Shown here: positions 24,008 through 34,100 of the stretch, in pieces
Layout: every line of letters starts with the position of its first letter
Position numbering within the stretch: position 1 is the stretch's first letter
NCBI GenBank assembly: GCA_000442125.1
Contig: KE546971.1
Coordinates: forward strand, 684,583 to 748,582
DNA from: Opeltia flavorubescens
Taxonomy: Eukaryota > Ascomycota > Lecanoromycetes > Teloschistales > Teloschistaceae
DNA: 64,000 nt
Direction of reading: 5' to 3'
The notes under the pieces: generated by a model
Told to the model about the DNA's origin: nothing
What the model saw: only the letters and a program-made list of their open reading frames with translations
Database searches by the model: none
Made by a program: the position numbers and the translations under genes

Positions 24008-24247
24008 CTATCTACCTCTGCCCGCCGCTGCTGCTGCCGCGGCTCGCTCTTGCTCTCTCTGCTTACGAGCAGCTCTCTCCGCCGCCAAGCGCTCCCCCCT
24101 GCAGTGACTGCACTCCTGACCTTTCAAGTGAGCAACGGTGTGCCGAGAGCACCAGTCTTGATGGACTATGCAGAATCCGTTAGGACGGCGACAAGTGCCG
24201 GGGAAATTGCCGCAGTGGTGTGGGGTTTTGGATCCCATTTTCCCCAT
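24008..24247 (-). CDS. Small Cys/His-rich protein with Ala-rich tail
   Basis: Single-exon frame of 79 codons; translation more likely starts at the second ATG (MGSKTPHHCGN). The first half carries a regular Cys/His pattern (HHCGNFPGTC, GFCIVHQDWCSRH, HLKGQECSHC), as in a small zinc-binding fold. The second half is a charged helix (RLAAERAARKQREQER) ending in a run of seven alanines and GRGR. I recall many small fungal proteins with this Cys/His spacing, but no assigned function. Codon use and the ordered cysteines argue for a real gene; it is short, so some doubt remains. Confidence 0.55.
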   Translation of the reverse strand: MGKMGSKTPHHCGNFPGTCRRPNGFCIVHQDWCSRHTVAHLKGQECSHCRGERLAAERAARKQREQERAAAAAAAGRGR

Positions 24248-24634
24248 CGTGAAAGGTGAGCTGATGTTGAGCTTCTAGAAGTTGTGGTTGTGGTTGGTGG
24301 ACTATGAGTTTTGATGGCTATTGAGGCTTCTGATTCTGTTTGTCTCGGATCTGGGTGATGTTTGATGGAGGAATCTTAGAGGAGGAGATATTGTTTTTAT
24401 AATTCCGTGGGATAGATTCCTGCGTCAAACTTCGAGTGATGAAGGGCGTATTTTGAATCAGTGATATTGTTTTACGCCTGCTGACTTTTACTCTTTTCAC
24501 ATGGCACAATGATTCATTTGTTTAACATTTGTTCTTCATTCAACTCTCTGTCTTAATGTGCTCATACCATTATCAAAACTCCTGCATGATGAATCTACAA
24601 AGTTACTCTATGACATATATGCTTTCAGGGGCAA
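24248..24634. other. Intergenic, between two minus-strand genes
   Basis: This separates the small Cys/His gene from the downstream end of the phosphotransferase-like gene. It is AT-rich and holds no supported gene. Confidence 0.4.
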
Positions 24635-26101
24635 TCATGACGAGTCACGTTCCTCGACGCTTATCTTTTTCAAAGATTTCACGATGTCTTCCGTGCCGGA
24701 CTCATCAGCCTTGTCTTCCTTTCCCTCGTCTTTCTCCCCAGCTGAGCCCTCCGCATGCTGTGGATTTATGGGGTCGCCAATGATGCTGGCAGACGCTTGT
24801 TCGGAGATGGCATGCACTGAGCTGGTAGGTTCCCCTTCGGGCTTCTCAACTCCAGACGCCTCCTCCTTCTCCTCTTCCTCTTCCTCCTCCTCGCACCCTA
24901 CAGCATCGTCATCCGGATCGTAATCATCCTTCAACTTAGTCCATTCCTGGATCAAGCTTTCAGCAATCGTCCAGGCATCGTTGCTGCTGAGTCCGTTTAT
25001 TGCCAGATCGAATAGCTGTCTAGCCTTACGATATTTAGCATCGTATGAAAAAGCCAAAAATTGAGGTCCAACAGTTTCTTCAAAGATCCGTTTGAGCTCT
25101 TGCAACTCAGGAGTCGACGGGGTATCGTTGGCTTTAGTTTCATCCTCGTCCTCATCATCTTCCCAAGCCCATATCCAAGATGGTGGAATGCAAGCCACGA
25201 ATTTGGGCGCGAAGACGGCCGAGTCCCAGTCAAGCACTCCAGATATCCTTGCTGATGTTTCATTATCGGAATCGACGATTAGATTCCGAGCTTCGAGGTC
25301 AAGGTGACAAAGGCAAAATTCCATGTCCTTGAAGAGACCTGCTGCATCCATTCTCCTAGCAACGAATGCAAGTCGTCGGACAAGCCACGCCTGTATATGA
25401 CCGCCTGGATTGAATTGCAAGAAGGAGGCGGCCCGACGCTTGAACAGATCGAGGAACATATCGAGCACCGTGACAGTGTCTGACAAGATGTTGTCGTCCA
25501 TCCCCATATCAGGCTTCGGATCGACCGGAAAGCGACCAACTTCATATATGTATGTACCGTCCTCGCTGGTAGAAGCTTCAACGACGCCAGGTCTTCTATT
25601 CGTCACGGCTTGTTGAGCGAGGATGATCCGGCCAAAATCAGCTGCAACAGCCTTTCGCTGCTCATGAGTCAAGGAACAATATGTATGGAACAGAACCTTC
25701 CCTGGAATTCGATTCTGAATGACATATGACGAGCTTAGAGGATTATCCTTGGTTGGATCGGAGTGTGTAACCTGCGCGACCGGTATGGATGTGTAGTCGC
25801 GGACGTATCGAAGAATAGCTATCTCACGCGCTTGCTGGCCTTGATCGAAATGAGGTACTCTTAAAATGTATGAAAGCTGATCGCTGCCGGCTGAAAGCGG
25901 AATAGTGATGCCAGTGATCCGGTTGTAGCTGCCCCCCTGAAGACGCTCTATGATGAAATCCTCGGTCGCTGATGGCCAAAGGAGGCGGCAAAGCTCGCGC
26001 ACCTGGTCAGTATATTGGTTGAAGGGAGTGTGGCCGTACATGAGGCTGGAAGATTCTGAAACATTGGAAGAGCATGAATGTGCTGACTCGGACGATGGCA
26101 T
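24635..26101 (-). CDS. Aminoglycoside phosphotransferase/choline kinase-fold protein (APH family)
   Basis: Single-exon gene of 488 residues with the APH/ChoK kinase-like fold, a large fungal family that is mostly unassigned; antibiotic resistance should not be assumed. The nucleotide-binding lobe starts with IERLQGGSYNRITGI near residue 50 and continues through the RVPHF strand. The catalytic loop is CHLDLEARNLIV (HxDxxxxN) near residue 268, and the metal-binding aspartate is in GVLDWDSA about 20 residues later. After the fold comes an acidic low-complexity tail: DDEDEDE within the C-lobe, then a run of eight glutamates near residue 412, then Ser/Glu-rich sequence to the end. Substrate unknown. 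Confidence 0.88.
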   Translation of the reverse strand: MPSSESAHSCSSNVSESSSLMYGHTPFNQYTDQVRELCRLLWPSATEDFIIERLQGGSYNRITGITIPLSAGSDQLSYILRVPHFDQGQQAREIAILRYVRDYTSIPVAQVTHSDPTKDNPLSSSYVIQNRIPGKVLFHTYCSLTHEQRKAVAADFGRIILAQQAVTNRRPGVVEASTSEDGTYIYEVGRFPVDPKPDMGMDDNILSDTVTVLDMFLDLFKRRAASFLQFNPGGHIQAWLVRRLAFVARRMDAAGLFKDMEFCLCHLDLEARNLIVDSDNETSARISGVLDWDSAVFAPKFVACIPPSWIWAWEDDEDEDETKANDTPSTPELQELKRIFEETVGPQFLAFSYDAKYRKARQLFDLAINGLSSNDAWTIAESLIQEWTKLKDDYDPDDDAVGCEEEEEEEEKEEASGVEKPEGEPTSSVHAISEQASASIIGDPINPQHAEGSAGEKDEGKEDKADESGTEDIVKSLKKISVEERDSS

Positions 26102-26889
26102 TTTGTACTTCTATATCGGAATTTCGTGAATCAGGAGTATAGTTGCAAGTTACAGTGGGTGGAGATGGACGGCGTGAGAAATTGCATATCTATGAGTTGG
26201 ACAAAAGAAATAAAGAGATATTTGATTGAAGTCACCTTTTTGGACTCATTTGTTTGTTTCTTATTGTGAAGCTATGAATCATCACAAAGAATTCACCACT
26301 GGCATATCGGAATTGTTTGCAGAGCATTGGGCCTGTACTTGCTCTATCCGCAAGAATATTATAGCCCATTTTTCGTATCATTAGACTATCACAAATTCCG
26401 TAGATAAAAATCAAATTTCAAGTTCATCCGAGCAAAATATCCTTACTTTTAAATTTCAGCCTTCTTATGCTTGGCATTCAAACATTTGACATCTGCGAAT
26501 CAACGACTGCCTGATGGCTGCAAACTATACTCAAGCCTAGTGTCTAAGACATACATAACCGCTCATGTATCGGAACATCCTTTTGTGTGGAGCGCATAAA
26601 GCGATATATCGAAAATGGCAAGTCATCAAATACAATTAACGAAATTGTCTCGATGTCTCAATGAAAATCTCCTCGTCCTTCTAGAAGTATTGCATCGACC
26701 AGCAATGCCGTCGCTACACTTATCATTTTCAACGAACGTGTCTACCATATTTTCCTTTCAGATTCTGTTCTCCTTTTTCAAAAGCTTCACCTCCTCGGCA
26801 ACTTCTCACCATGTTATTGCCACTGCCAACCGCCATTGTCCTTTTGCAATTCCTCATCTGTTCCCCAACTTGTTCCGGTCACTCTTCAA
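26102..26889. other. Intergenic, upstream of the APH-family gene
   Basis: AT-rich spacer of about 0.8 kb holding the presumed promoter of the phosphotransferase-like gene. The frames at 26232-26414 (-) and 26615-26893 (+) have no recognisable features. Confidence 0.4.
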
Positions 26890-27579
26890 CTAGTGGCTGT
26901 TGCCGTTGCCTTGGCCATTACCCTGGCCGTTGCCAACGCCGTTGTTTCCGTTACCATTTCCATTGCCTCCGTTGCCTCCACTGCCATTGCTACCTTGGCC
27001 CTGGTTGCTGCCAAGACTATTTTTATTCCCATCAGCTCCGTTAGTACCAATAATGCTATTGGTGCTGTTGGCGCTTTTCCCCATTTTGTTGAAGCTGTTT
27101 CCATTACTGTTGCCTTGTCCATTGTTTTGGCCATTGTTAGTGCCTGTGTTGCCTTGCCCATTGTTCTGACCGTTGGATGTGCTCGTGCTATTCTGTCCAT
27201 TGCCCTGACCATTTCCTTGGCCATTACCCATAACGTTATTGCCATTTCCATTGCCTTGAGTCGAGGATGAAGTTCCCTGCTTTCCTTTCTTCGCAGCCAT
27301 GCCAGTTCCGCCAGCTGTGGAGCCAGAGCCGTTCGATTTGCTACCCTTGCCACCTGCGTCACATGTGTATCAATGTACATTTGGCCAGGAGGCATTATGA
27401 ATTTGGTACTCACCTGAGCTCTGACAGACCTGCATAACAAGAGCCTTGACATCCGCATCGAGGGTCATGCTTTGAAGAGCATTGCAAGCGGAATGTTTGC
27501 TCTTGACATGCGCGGCAACGCTATCGATGGTAAGAGCGGAGAGGAGAAGGAGGACTGCAGTTGGCTTTGGAAGATACAT
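26890..27579 (-). CDS. Secreted Gly/Asn/Gln-rich repeat protein
   Basis: Exon 27579-27414 encodes a signal peptide (MYLPKPTAVLLLLSALTIDSVAA) and a short segment with two cysteines (SACNAL, VMQVCQSSG). A 60-base intron (27413-27354, GTGAGT donor) is followed by exon 27353-26890; the total is 209 residues. The second exon is low complexity: Ser/Gly/Lys-rich, then repeats of the type GNGQ and QNNGQGNTGTN running to the C-terminus. The composition suggests an extended, probably cell-wall or extracellular-matrix protein. The repeat makes the opposite strand open as well (26836-27270), but the signal peptide, intron and Gly/Asn/Gln bias support the minus strand. No named family recognised. Confidence 0.75.
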
Positions 27580-28676
27580 TGTTGAGAGAAAAAAAAGGGT
27601 TACGAGGAAGATGCTGTGTCTTCTAGACTTAGGAAGAGGAATGAAATGGAATCGCCAGGATTCACTTGGGAAGGAGATTGGATTAATGAGGAAAAAGAGT
27701 TAACTTTAGAGAATGAGATGATCTGTTTTTGGGGTGAATTGCGAGCTCCCATATATCTCGCTGAGGTCCACCGCTGTAATGAGAAGCGCATCGAGAACGA
27801 TTCTCGCACGTAATACTTGGTTTGAACTGACTACCCCGGAGTTTCAATACTTCGCTGACGTACGCTATGGTCTTGCTGGGCAAGGTATACCGACATGAAA
27901 CTATCGCAAGGAGAATGGTGTAGGATGGAACGTTCCGAATCATGGCACCGAGCTATGGACGTAGGAGGCTCGTGTACTCATCCAAGTTCCTCGAAACCTC
28001 CAAAGCATAAGACTGAATTCCCCCATGTCAAACTTGGTTTTGTAATGCATTGAGTCGCTTCGACGAGCGAGGATTGAAACTCATCAAAATTTGGGAGTAG
28101 CTCAGCATGCTTTGATCGAAACTAAGCCCATCAGAGACTTTGAATTGGTTAAATATGCAGATTAGTCAAGTTGCCATCTCCATGTTTGACTATGCTTGAT
28201 CTGATTGAAGGCAGTATGTCTCGCTAGCTGCTTTGGACTCCGATTCTAGACTTGATCTGTCAAGTTAGGATCCTCAACGTCTCAAGAGTCTACCCAATGT
28301 CTGAGAAATTGATGTGCAATGCGTCACTTGATGCAGTTGCATGAAAAGTGCGCTTAGTGCGGAGGAGTGGCTTGGTTTCAATCATAGCCGCTGCCCGTTC
28401 CGACCCGTTTCGATGACAGGGAATGACTGATCGCCGACTTGGAATATTCCCGGTTTACATGCTTTGGAATGTGTCGGATCTATGGTGGATAAGTCGCAGA
28501 AAGGCTGTCGATGGTGTCTATCTGAGCAGCTGTGAGTCACATTCTGCAGCAGCGAAATCTGATATTCAAGAACAACCCACAACATGATGATTGAAGAGCA
28601 AAAAAAGGCAAAAGTTATTGGCAAAATCGGGTGTTTTACCATTCCCAATTGAATCTCGAGACTTTCAAAGACAAAA
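27580..28676. other. Intergenic region, 1.1 kb
   Basis: This lies upstream of the repeat-protein gene and downstream of tRNA-Val. Short frames on both strands at 27600-27940 have no recognisable product. No repeat or RNA other than the adjacent tRNA is seen. Confidence 0.4.
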
Positions 28677-28762
28677 TGACCGTGGCAGGGATCGAACCTG
28701 CGACCTCTTCCGCACAGAAGCATATTGTAAAGGAAGCATCATAACCGCTAGACTACACAGCC
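28677..28762 (-). tRNA. tRNA-Val (anticodon UAC) with 13-base intron
   Basis: The minus strand folds as a cloverleaf: acceptor GGCTGTG pairs with CACGGTC (two G-U pairs), D-arm TCTAGCGGTTATGA, anticodon stem CTTCC/GGAAG, T-arm CAGGTTCGATCCCTG and discriminator A. Between the anticodon stems lie 20 bases. Removing a 13-base intron (28725-28713) after position 37 leaves the seven-base loop TTTACAC with anticodon TAC, which reads valine GUA codons. The mature tRNA is 73 bases before CCA addition. The GTTCGATCC B box is exact. Confidence 0.92.
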
Positions 28763-29533
28763 AATCAAGAACAAGATCTGGTAAATAAAATCATATTCAA
28801 AATATTATTTTTGACTGTATCAGACCACTGCGCCTACTTCAGATTCACCCAAATTTAACATAAGATTCCACAGCACAATGTATAAATTTGATCCATGACT
28901 TAGAGAAGTCTCGTCATGTCAGTACATAGTTGCGTATTTAGCATCTATCGATGAAGTATTATACAGTGCTGGCTTACAGGGTCTTTTCCCCTAAAATGTA
29001 AGCTTCAGGACTGATGCATTTTTATTTTATATGGATGTAGATTCTAGACTTTAGTCTATCGAAATTCTACGTTTCAGAGCAAAATTTGGCCGTCGCTCCC
29101 TTATCAGACTTTTCCGTTCGGGCCGTTACAATCTACACCCAGGTTAATTCATTGAGACGATCGATTTTTTACTCAAAACATAGGTTCAAGTCAGCATTTC
29201 TAGTTACAGTAGGGAAAGCGCTATATCTTTTTGTGCCTTCTTACTTATCTTCATCAAATCGACCTGGTAGACAAAAATGATCTATTTCGAATCATGATTT
29301 CATTTTCTGACTGTGCGAAAAAACCGCAGGATGTAGCTTGGCCTGGTATCGGGCCTCTAGATCGAAATGTGCTAAGCGAGCGATGTCTATCCATTGAATC
29401 TACATATTCGACTGGAAATGCTACTCCATCTTCTACATGGGAATCTTAACGAGGGTATGGCTCCATCTTTTGCGCCCACTCGTGATGAAACATTCGTGTC
29501 GCGAATATCCTACAAAGCTACAAGAGCGAAACA
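28763..29533. other. Intergenic, AT-rich
   Basis: AT-rich spacer upstream of the tRNA. The frames at 29086-29280 and 29231-29449 (+) show no domain or conserved-looking composition. No feature is called. Confidence 0.4.
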
Positions 29534-30532
29534 TCAAGAAGTATCCAACTCCCCATCAAGCTCACTAATCGAATCCGGCCTGTACGGTCCCTTCTCTATC
29601 AAGATTGACCCTACATGCTTCGTGGATACCTCAATCGAACAGGCAAACTCGGCAAACCTCCTTCGAGCCAACATCCAAGCAGGAATCCGTCTCACAGCTT
29701 CGAGAACATGAGCGAATTGGAAATATGGCGGTACAGGACGTGGCACCCGTCTGTCTTTCAGGTAGGCCTGTAGATTCGCATCGACGATCCCGGAGCCGAC
29801 ATGAAAGGCGCCCTTGACTTTGTCAGTCATCGCGTGTGGGGCGACAGCTTTGATGGTGCCCATGATCAGGATAAAGATATCTGACGGAGGCATGATTTTG
29901 TCAGAGGGCGCGAATCTGGGTCTCCAGTCAAACCGGCCGGTGCCCGCATTCACAGGTTCGGAAACGGCATCGGAGCTTTCATCGGTTGAGTTTCCAGGCA
30001 GCGGTGGGATAAGGCGTGTGGTTGCGTTGCTGGCTTTGGCAGTGTCGACGTCGAGTGGTTGTGTGATGAATATAGATGCCACAACCAGATCGTCCCATGT
30101 GATTTCCACTTCGCTCTCAATGAACCTGTTGCTGAAGACCATGTCCAAGAGCGCGCCATAGAGACCCCAGAGGGCGAAGCGGACGTCGATACCCCTTCTA
30201 CCCCTGGCCGCTAGCAGGGCGATTTCGACTTGGGGCCAGTCTGCAAGTACAATCCCATGACGGTCGCCGGTACGACCCATGTAGTCCATTTCGGCATATT
30301 GAGCAGACAGCTCTATGATGTTTAAGAAAACTGCAGTCGCGGGGAGGGTATTTACTCCATATGCGATTCGCATTGAGAAGCGTGATTCATCCCCTCTGAC
30401 CAGATCTAGATTAGAAAGGGTGGTAAATCGGCCTTCTCCATCCGGTGATGACACTTCGAGCGCTGATGTGGATGCTATGAGTGAGAAGCATCTCAAAATT
30501 GCGAGGAACCGAGATAGCGATGAGTACTTCAT
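29534..30532 (-). CDS. Secreted protein of unknown function, 332 residues
   Basis: Single open frame of 332 residues starting MKYSSLSRFLAILRCFSLIASTSALEV, which looks like a signal peptide cleaved near residue 25. Residues 60-180 form a hydrophobic, probably folded region (AVFLNIIELSAQYAEMDYMG, VRFALWGLYGALLDMVF). A Ser/Thr/Asn linker with potential N-glycosylation sites (NATT, NSTD) follows, then a second folded region (IFILIMGTIKAVAPHAMTDK, PVPPYFQFAHVLEAVRRIP). There is no transmembrane segment beyond the signal and no catalytic motif I recognise. I recall similar two-part secreted proteins in Pezizomycotina, all hypothetical. Confidence 0.75.
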   Translation of the reverse strand: MKYSSLSRFLAILRCFSLIASTSALEVSSPDGEGRFTTLSNLDLVRGDESRFSMRIAYGVNTLPATAVFLNIIELSAQYAEMDYMGRTGDRHGIVLADWPQVEIALLAARGRRGIDVRFALWGLYGALLDMVFSNRFIESEVEITWDDLVVASIFITQPLDVDTAKASNATTRLIPPLPGNSTDESSDAVSEPVNAGTGRFDWRPRFAPSDKIMPPSDIFILIMGTIKAVAPHAMTDKVKGAFHVGSGIVDANLQAYLKDRRVPRPVPPYFQFAHVLEAVRRIPAWMLARRRFAEFACSIEVSTKHVGSILIEKGPYRPDSISELDGELDTS

Positions 30533-31144
30533 CTCTCACAGAGAGGTTTGGAACGGGTGTCCAGGAGCATTGAGACATATTTCAGGTATGAAAAGATCGA
30601 AGAAGTATGATGAATTCCTTTGGAAGCGACAACGCGAGAGATCTCGAGGAGAGATATCCACACATTAAGCGACTTTTGCGTACATCCGTCCCACGTAGAT
30701 TCCCACGCTACGGCTGGCTGCATGATCTTTAGGCGATCTCGAAGATGACGAAATTGGGGTACAGTATTTGTGTAATATAGCTGTTCATACCAGGGAAGAA
30801 TAGCAAGCATAAGCGATAGACGTGATCAAAAAGTCAAAGCTTTGAAAGTAAAACCTTTCTGATCTTCGTAATGCAATATCTGGCACGAGAAATGTAGAAT
30901 GGAAAATGCTGAATTTCAATCTGTTAAGATTATACAGGGTATGGGACTCGAGACAATTATAGCTAATCATAGAGTTTCTTGACTCGCCATTGAAAACGCT
31001 GGGTATCGTCAATCTCGAAAGCGATCCTGGGGAGCTGCCCATAAAGTAACAATGCAAAAGACACAAAATGCAAACACCGCTCCGGTTTCTGAAAAAAATG
31101 CTCAGGTGCCGTCCGTACTCCATATGACACTTGCTGCAGGATAA
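30533..31144. other. Intergenic spacer
   Basis: This lies between the secreted-protein start and the 3' end of the TPP1-like gene. A 112-codon frame at 30785-31123 (-) is AT-driven and lacks domain features. Nothing else is seen. Confidence 0.4.
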
Positions 31145-34100
31145 TCATTGTAGGCACCAATACATGACATCCATTATTTTAGAGCCCAACTCAGGAGATT
31201 CTTCTCGTCCACTCCCCACTTGCTTGTCTTTTTCTTCCTCATTCTCTGAAGCCGCTGCTCTTGGTTTGCCTCTCTCTTTAGCAAATGCATTTCCTTTACC
31301 TGGCGTGATGGACTGATACAATTTCACATACTCCCTGAACGGTGTATTATCATCTTTCCACCATTCATCCACTGCCGTAGCTTGCGGCTCTGGACGAGAC
31401 TTCTTTTTTGGCGATGATGTTTTTGCTGTCTGACCTTTGATTCTTGATGGAGTCCCTGTCGTACTTTGCGGAGACTGTTTATGAAGTGATCTTTGCATTG
31501 GAGCCTTGGCCTGGGATTGTAGACGTAGCGCCTTGGACGTTCCGTTGCGGTTGCTGACTTCGCTCCGAGATTTTGCAAGCTCACTTTCACCCAACCTTGG
31601 AGTAGTAGGAGATTTGTCTATGTCTGGGTCTATAGACAAAGTACGGGCGGCGGGAGATCCTCGACGATGTTTTTCTTGTGTCCCGTTTCGAGTTCCATTT
31701 ACTTTCGTTGCAGACCCACGCCCCTGCCAAGGAATCGTTCGTGGCGAGCGCTCTCCGATTCGCTTGGACATAATCTCCGAAATCCCAGGATGAGGAGCGA
31801 CTGTGGGTGATGAGCTCTCATCGCCTGTGAGATCTATCGTCTCTTTCGAATTTGCGAGAATAGGATGATCCAATGTTGCGGTTCTTTCCGGGGACTCCTT
31901 CGCTCCGCGTTTGACAGAGATTTGATCGGAGGTATTAGACAAGAGCTCGAGCGAAGGGACGGACCGTGTGGGTATTGACGTAGATGATTCTTTCAGTGGG
32001 CTCCTGACTAAGCTGGAGCCTTCCAGACGACCCGGTGAAGCCGTTGTTTGTGCACCGAGCTGAACTGTAGGCGACTCTGGCTTGATTTTTGTCACGACCA
32101 GATCAGGTTCTTGCACGGCTGGAGGCGTTTGGTCAATGGGGATCACTTCACCCAAGGTAGTAGGCAGCAAGATACGCTTGGTGTACTTTGGTTCATCGAT
32201 CTCTTCTTGGTAGAAACGCTCGTACGAGTTAGGGTCCTCGGCGTTGTCCATACACTGCTGGTAGTACTCTGCATAGTCTCTCTTATGACGAATGACGAAG
32301 TCATCCCAAAGAGATTTGTGCTCCATTCGACCAGCCTTCAAGAGCCGGTGTATCTTTTTGCACATGCCGATGAAATGCTCTTCAGTACCAAGGTAATCCG
32401 GATAGGTGGTTTTGAAACGTGAAAATATCCCTACATGTGGAGGATTGCCCTCCGCTTTTGAAAGATCGTTGACTGCCGGGCTCACACGTTGTGGTATCTC
32501 AGTGACACTCAATGCTGGTGTCATCAATTCTGGTAGGGACTGTGCTTGGCCACTGCGATTTGTTTGCTGAGATATCTCCGTACTAGACAGACTCTCGAGT
32601 TTTGTCGATACGCTATGGAGATCAGGTTGTATACTTTGCGCAAGTAGAAGACTTGACTGCTCAGCGCTTGCAGCAACGGGAACTTGCGCGCTGGCTTTGT
32701 AGGTGGGATTGGTGGCTGGGAAGATGACCGTAGGTTCGATAGTGGGCAGCATCGGTGTTCCGCATGATGACTCGTCGAGCCTTTCATCAGTAGAGCCAAC
32801 GGCTTTTTCAAGTATTGGAGGATCCCCACGTGCGTTGTTGGTATTCAACATTGGACTACTGTGAACAGCGTCTGGATGATCACATGGATGGTGTGGCATC
32901 TTGGATACGCCTTGTATTTCTTCTGTTGCTGCCGTGGGATCTTGAACTGCAGCAAACCCGCCGGATCTACCATGAGATGCGCTGGAAACATTGTCAGGTA
33001 CAACCTCGTGCAAGGACACATAAGACTTTGACCGGGAATTCTTTCTTGAAGCAAAGAACTCTTGTCGATATCTTCGTGCCGTAATCGAAGGATCCTCCTT
33101 GGGGTACTCCTCTTGAGTGAATTTAAATGTAGACGGCGATCTATGCACCTTCCTTCTTTTCGACACAAATGGCGAAAGGATCGGCGATTCATTTCTGCGT
33201 CCGGAGTCGCCGATCGTGTCAAATTGTTTGTCAACAACTTGTGATGTCACACCCACGGTCGAATCGGACATCTGTGCCGAGTTGCGGAGGGGCGAATTGG
33301 CATTTGAGACTCTTTCGAGCGCAGAGGACATCTGGTGCAGAGCTTCTCGCTGAGTTTGATGATTCAAGATGGTTTCCTTTACATCAAAAGCTTGTGTCTG
33401 AGACGGACCTCCAGGCGATTGGAGATGCCTTGGGTGATAGCTTGATTTTGGGCTTAGCCCTTCTACATCGTCGAGATCATTGACGATGATTGCACGCGCT
33501 GTCCCGAGACTGTCGATACGCCGTCTCTTTGAGGGCGATGAAAGAATTTCAGGAGCTGAAGAGTGTTGCTCAGCTTGAGCCAGGCTCCAGCGATCTGGTC
33601 CGTTAGCGTCAGGGGTTCGCTTCACCTGAGTAAAAGGCTCTTGTGGCTCGAGGGCTGTTGCTGGGATCTCATAAGTGGTGCTGCGATCTGTACCTGCAAT
33701 ATCGCTGTCATTGAGTCCTATGGGAACGCTCATCTCGATATCTGAGTCGTTCTCTGATGCTTCTTGATCAACAGCTGCCATAGAATCAAATTGCAAATTG
33801 GAGTTGGGCTCTATTGAGCTTGAAGTTGTGTTGTTAGTCAGAGCTGATGGCGCGAGATCTCTATCAGCTGTGGATTGTCTGCTATTCGGCTGTCTGGAAG
33901 TAGATGCTGCAGCTTCTGGCTGAGATTCGGTGATTTGTATCAAAGATGTAGTAGATTCTCTACGTGAGGAAGGTGCAATTTCGCTACTTCTGCTTGTATC
34001 CTCCTGAACAGCAGACGCGCCCAAATGTTGTGGACTTGTTTTGTCCTCATCGTCAGAACACTCAGCCATTTCCGCGCTACTATCTGGAGGCAATTCATTT

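Noticed and set aside
24635-26101. Antibiotic-resistance gene
   Set aside because: The APH fold is widespread in fungi for unknown substrates; nothing here indicates aminoglycoside modification.
26836-27270. 144-codon plus-strand frame with a hydrophobic Val/Ala/Ile-rich product
   Set aside because: It is the complement of the Gly/Asn/Gln repeat; the minus strand has the signal peptide and intron.
28600-28790. Plus-strand frame across the tRNA (RDRTCDLFRTEAYCK)
   Set aside because: It only translates the antisense of the tRNA T-arm and anticodon arm.
30785-31123. 112-codon minus-strand frame
   Set aside because: AT-driven hydrophobic composition, with no signal peptide, domain or splice support.
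32048-33483. Open frames on the plus strand opposite the TPP1-like gene
   Set aside because: They are shadows of a long Ser/Pro-rich coding exon, with no domain, signal or splice context of their own.
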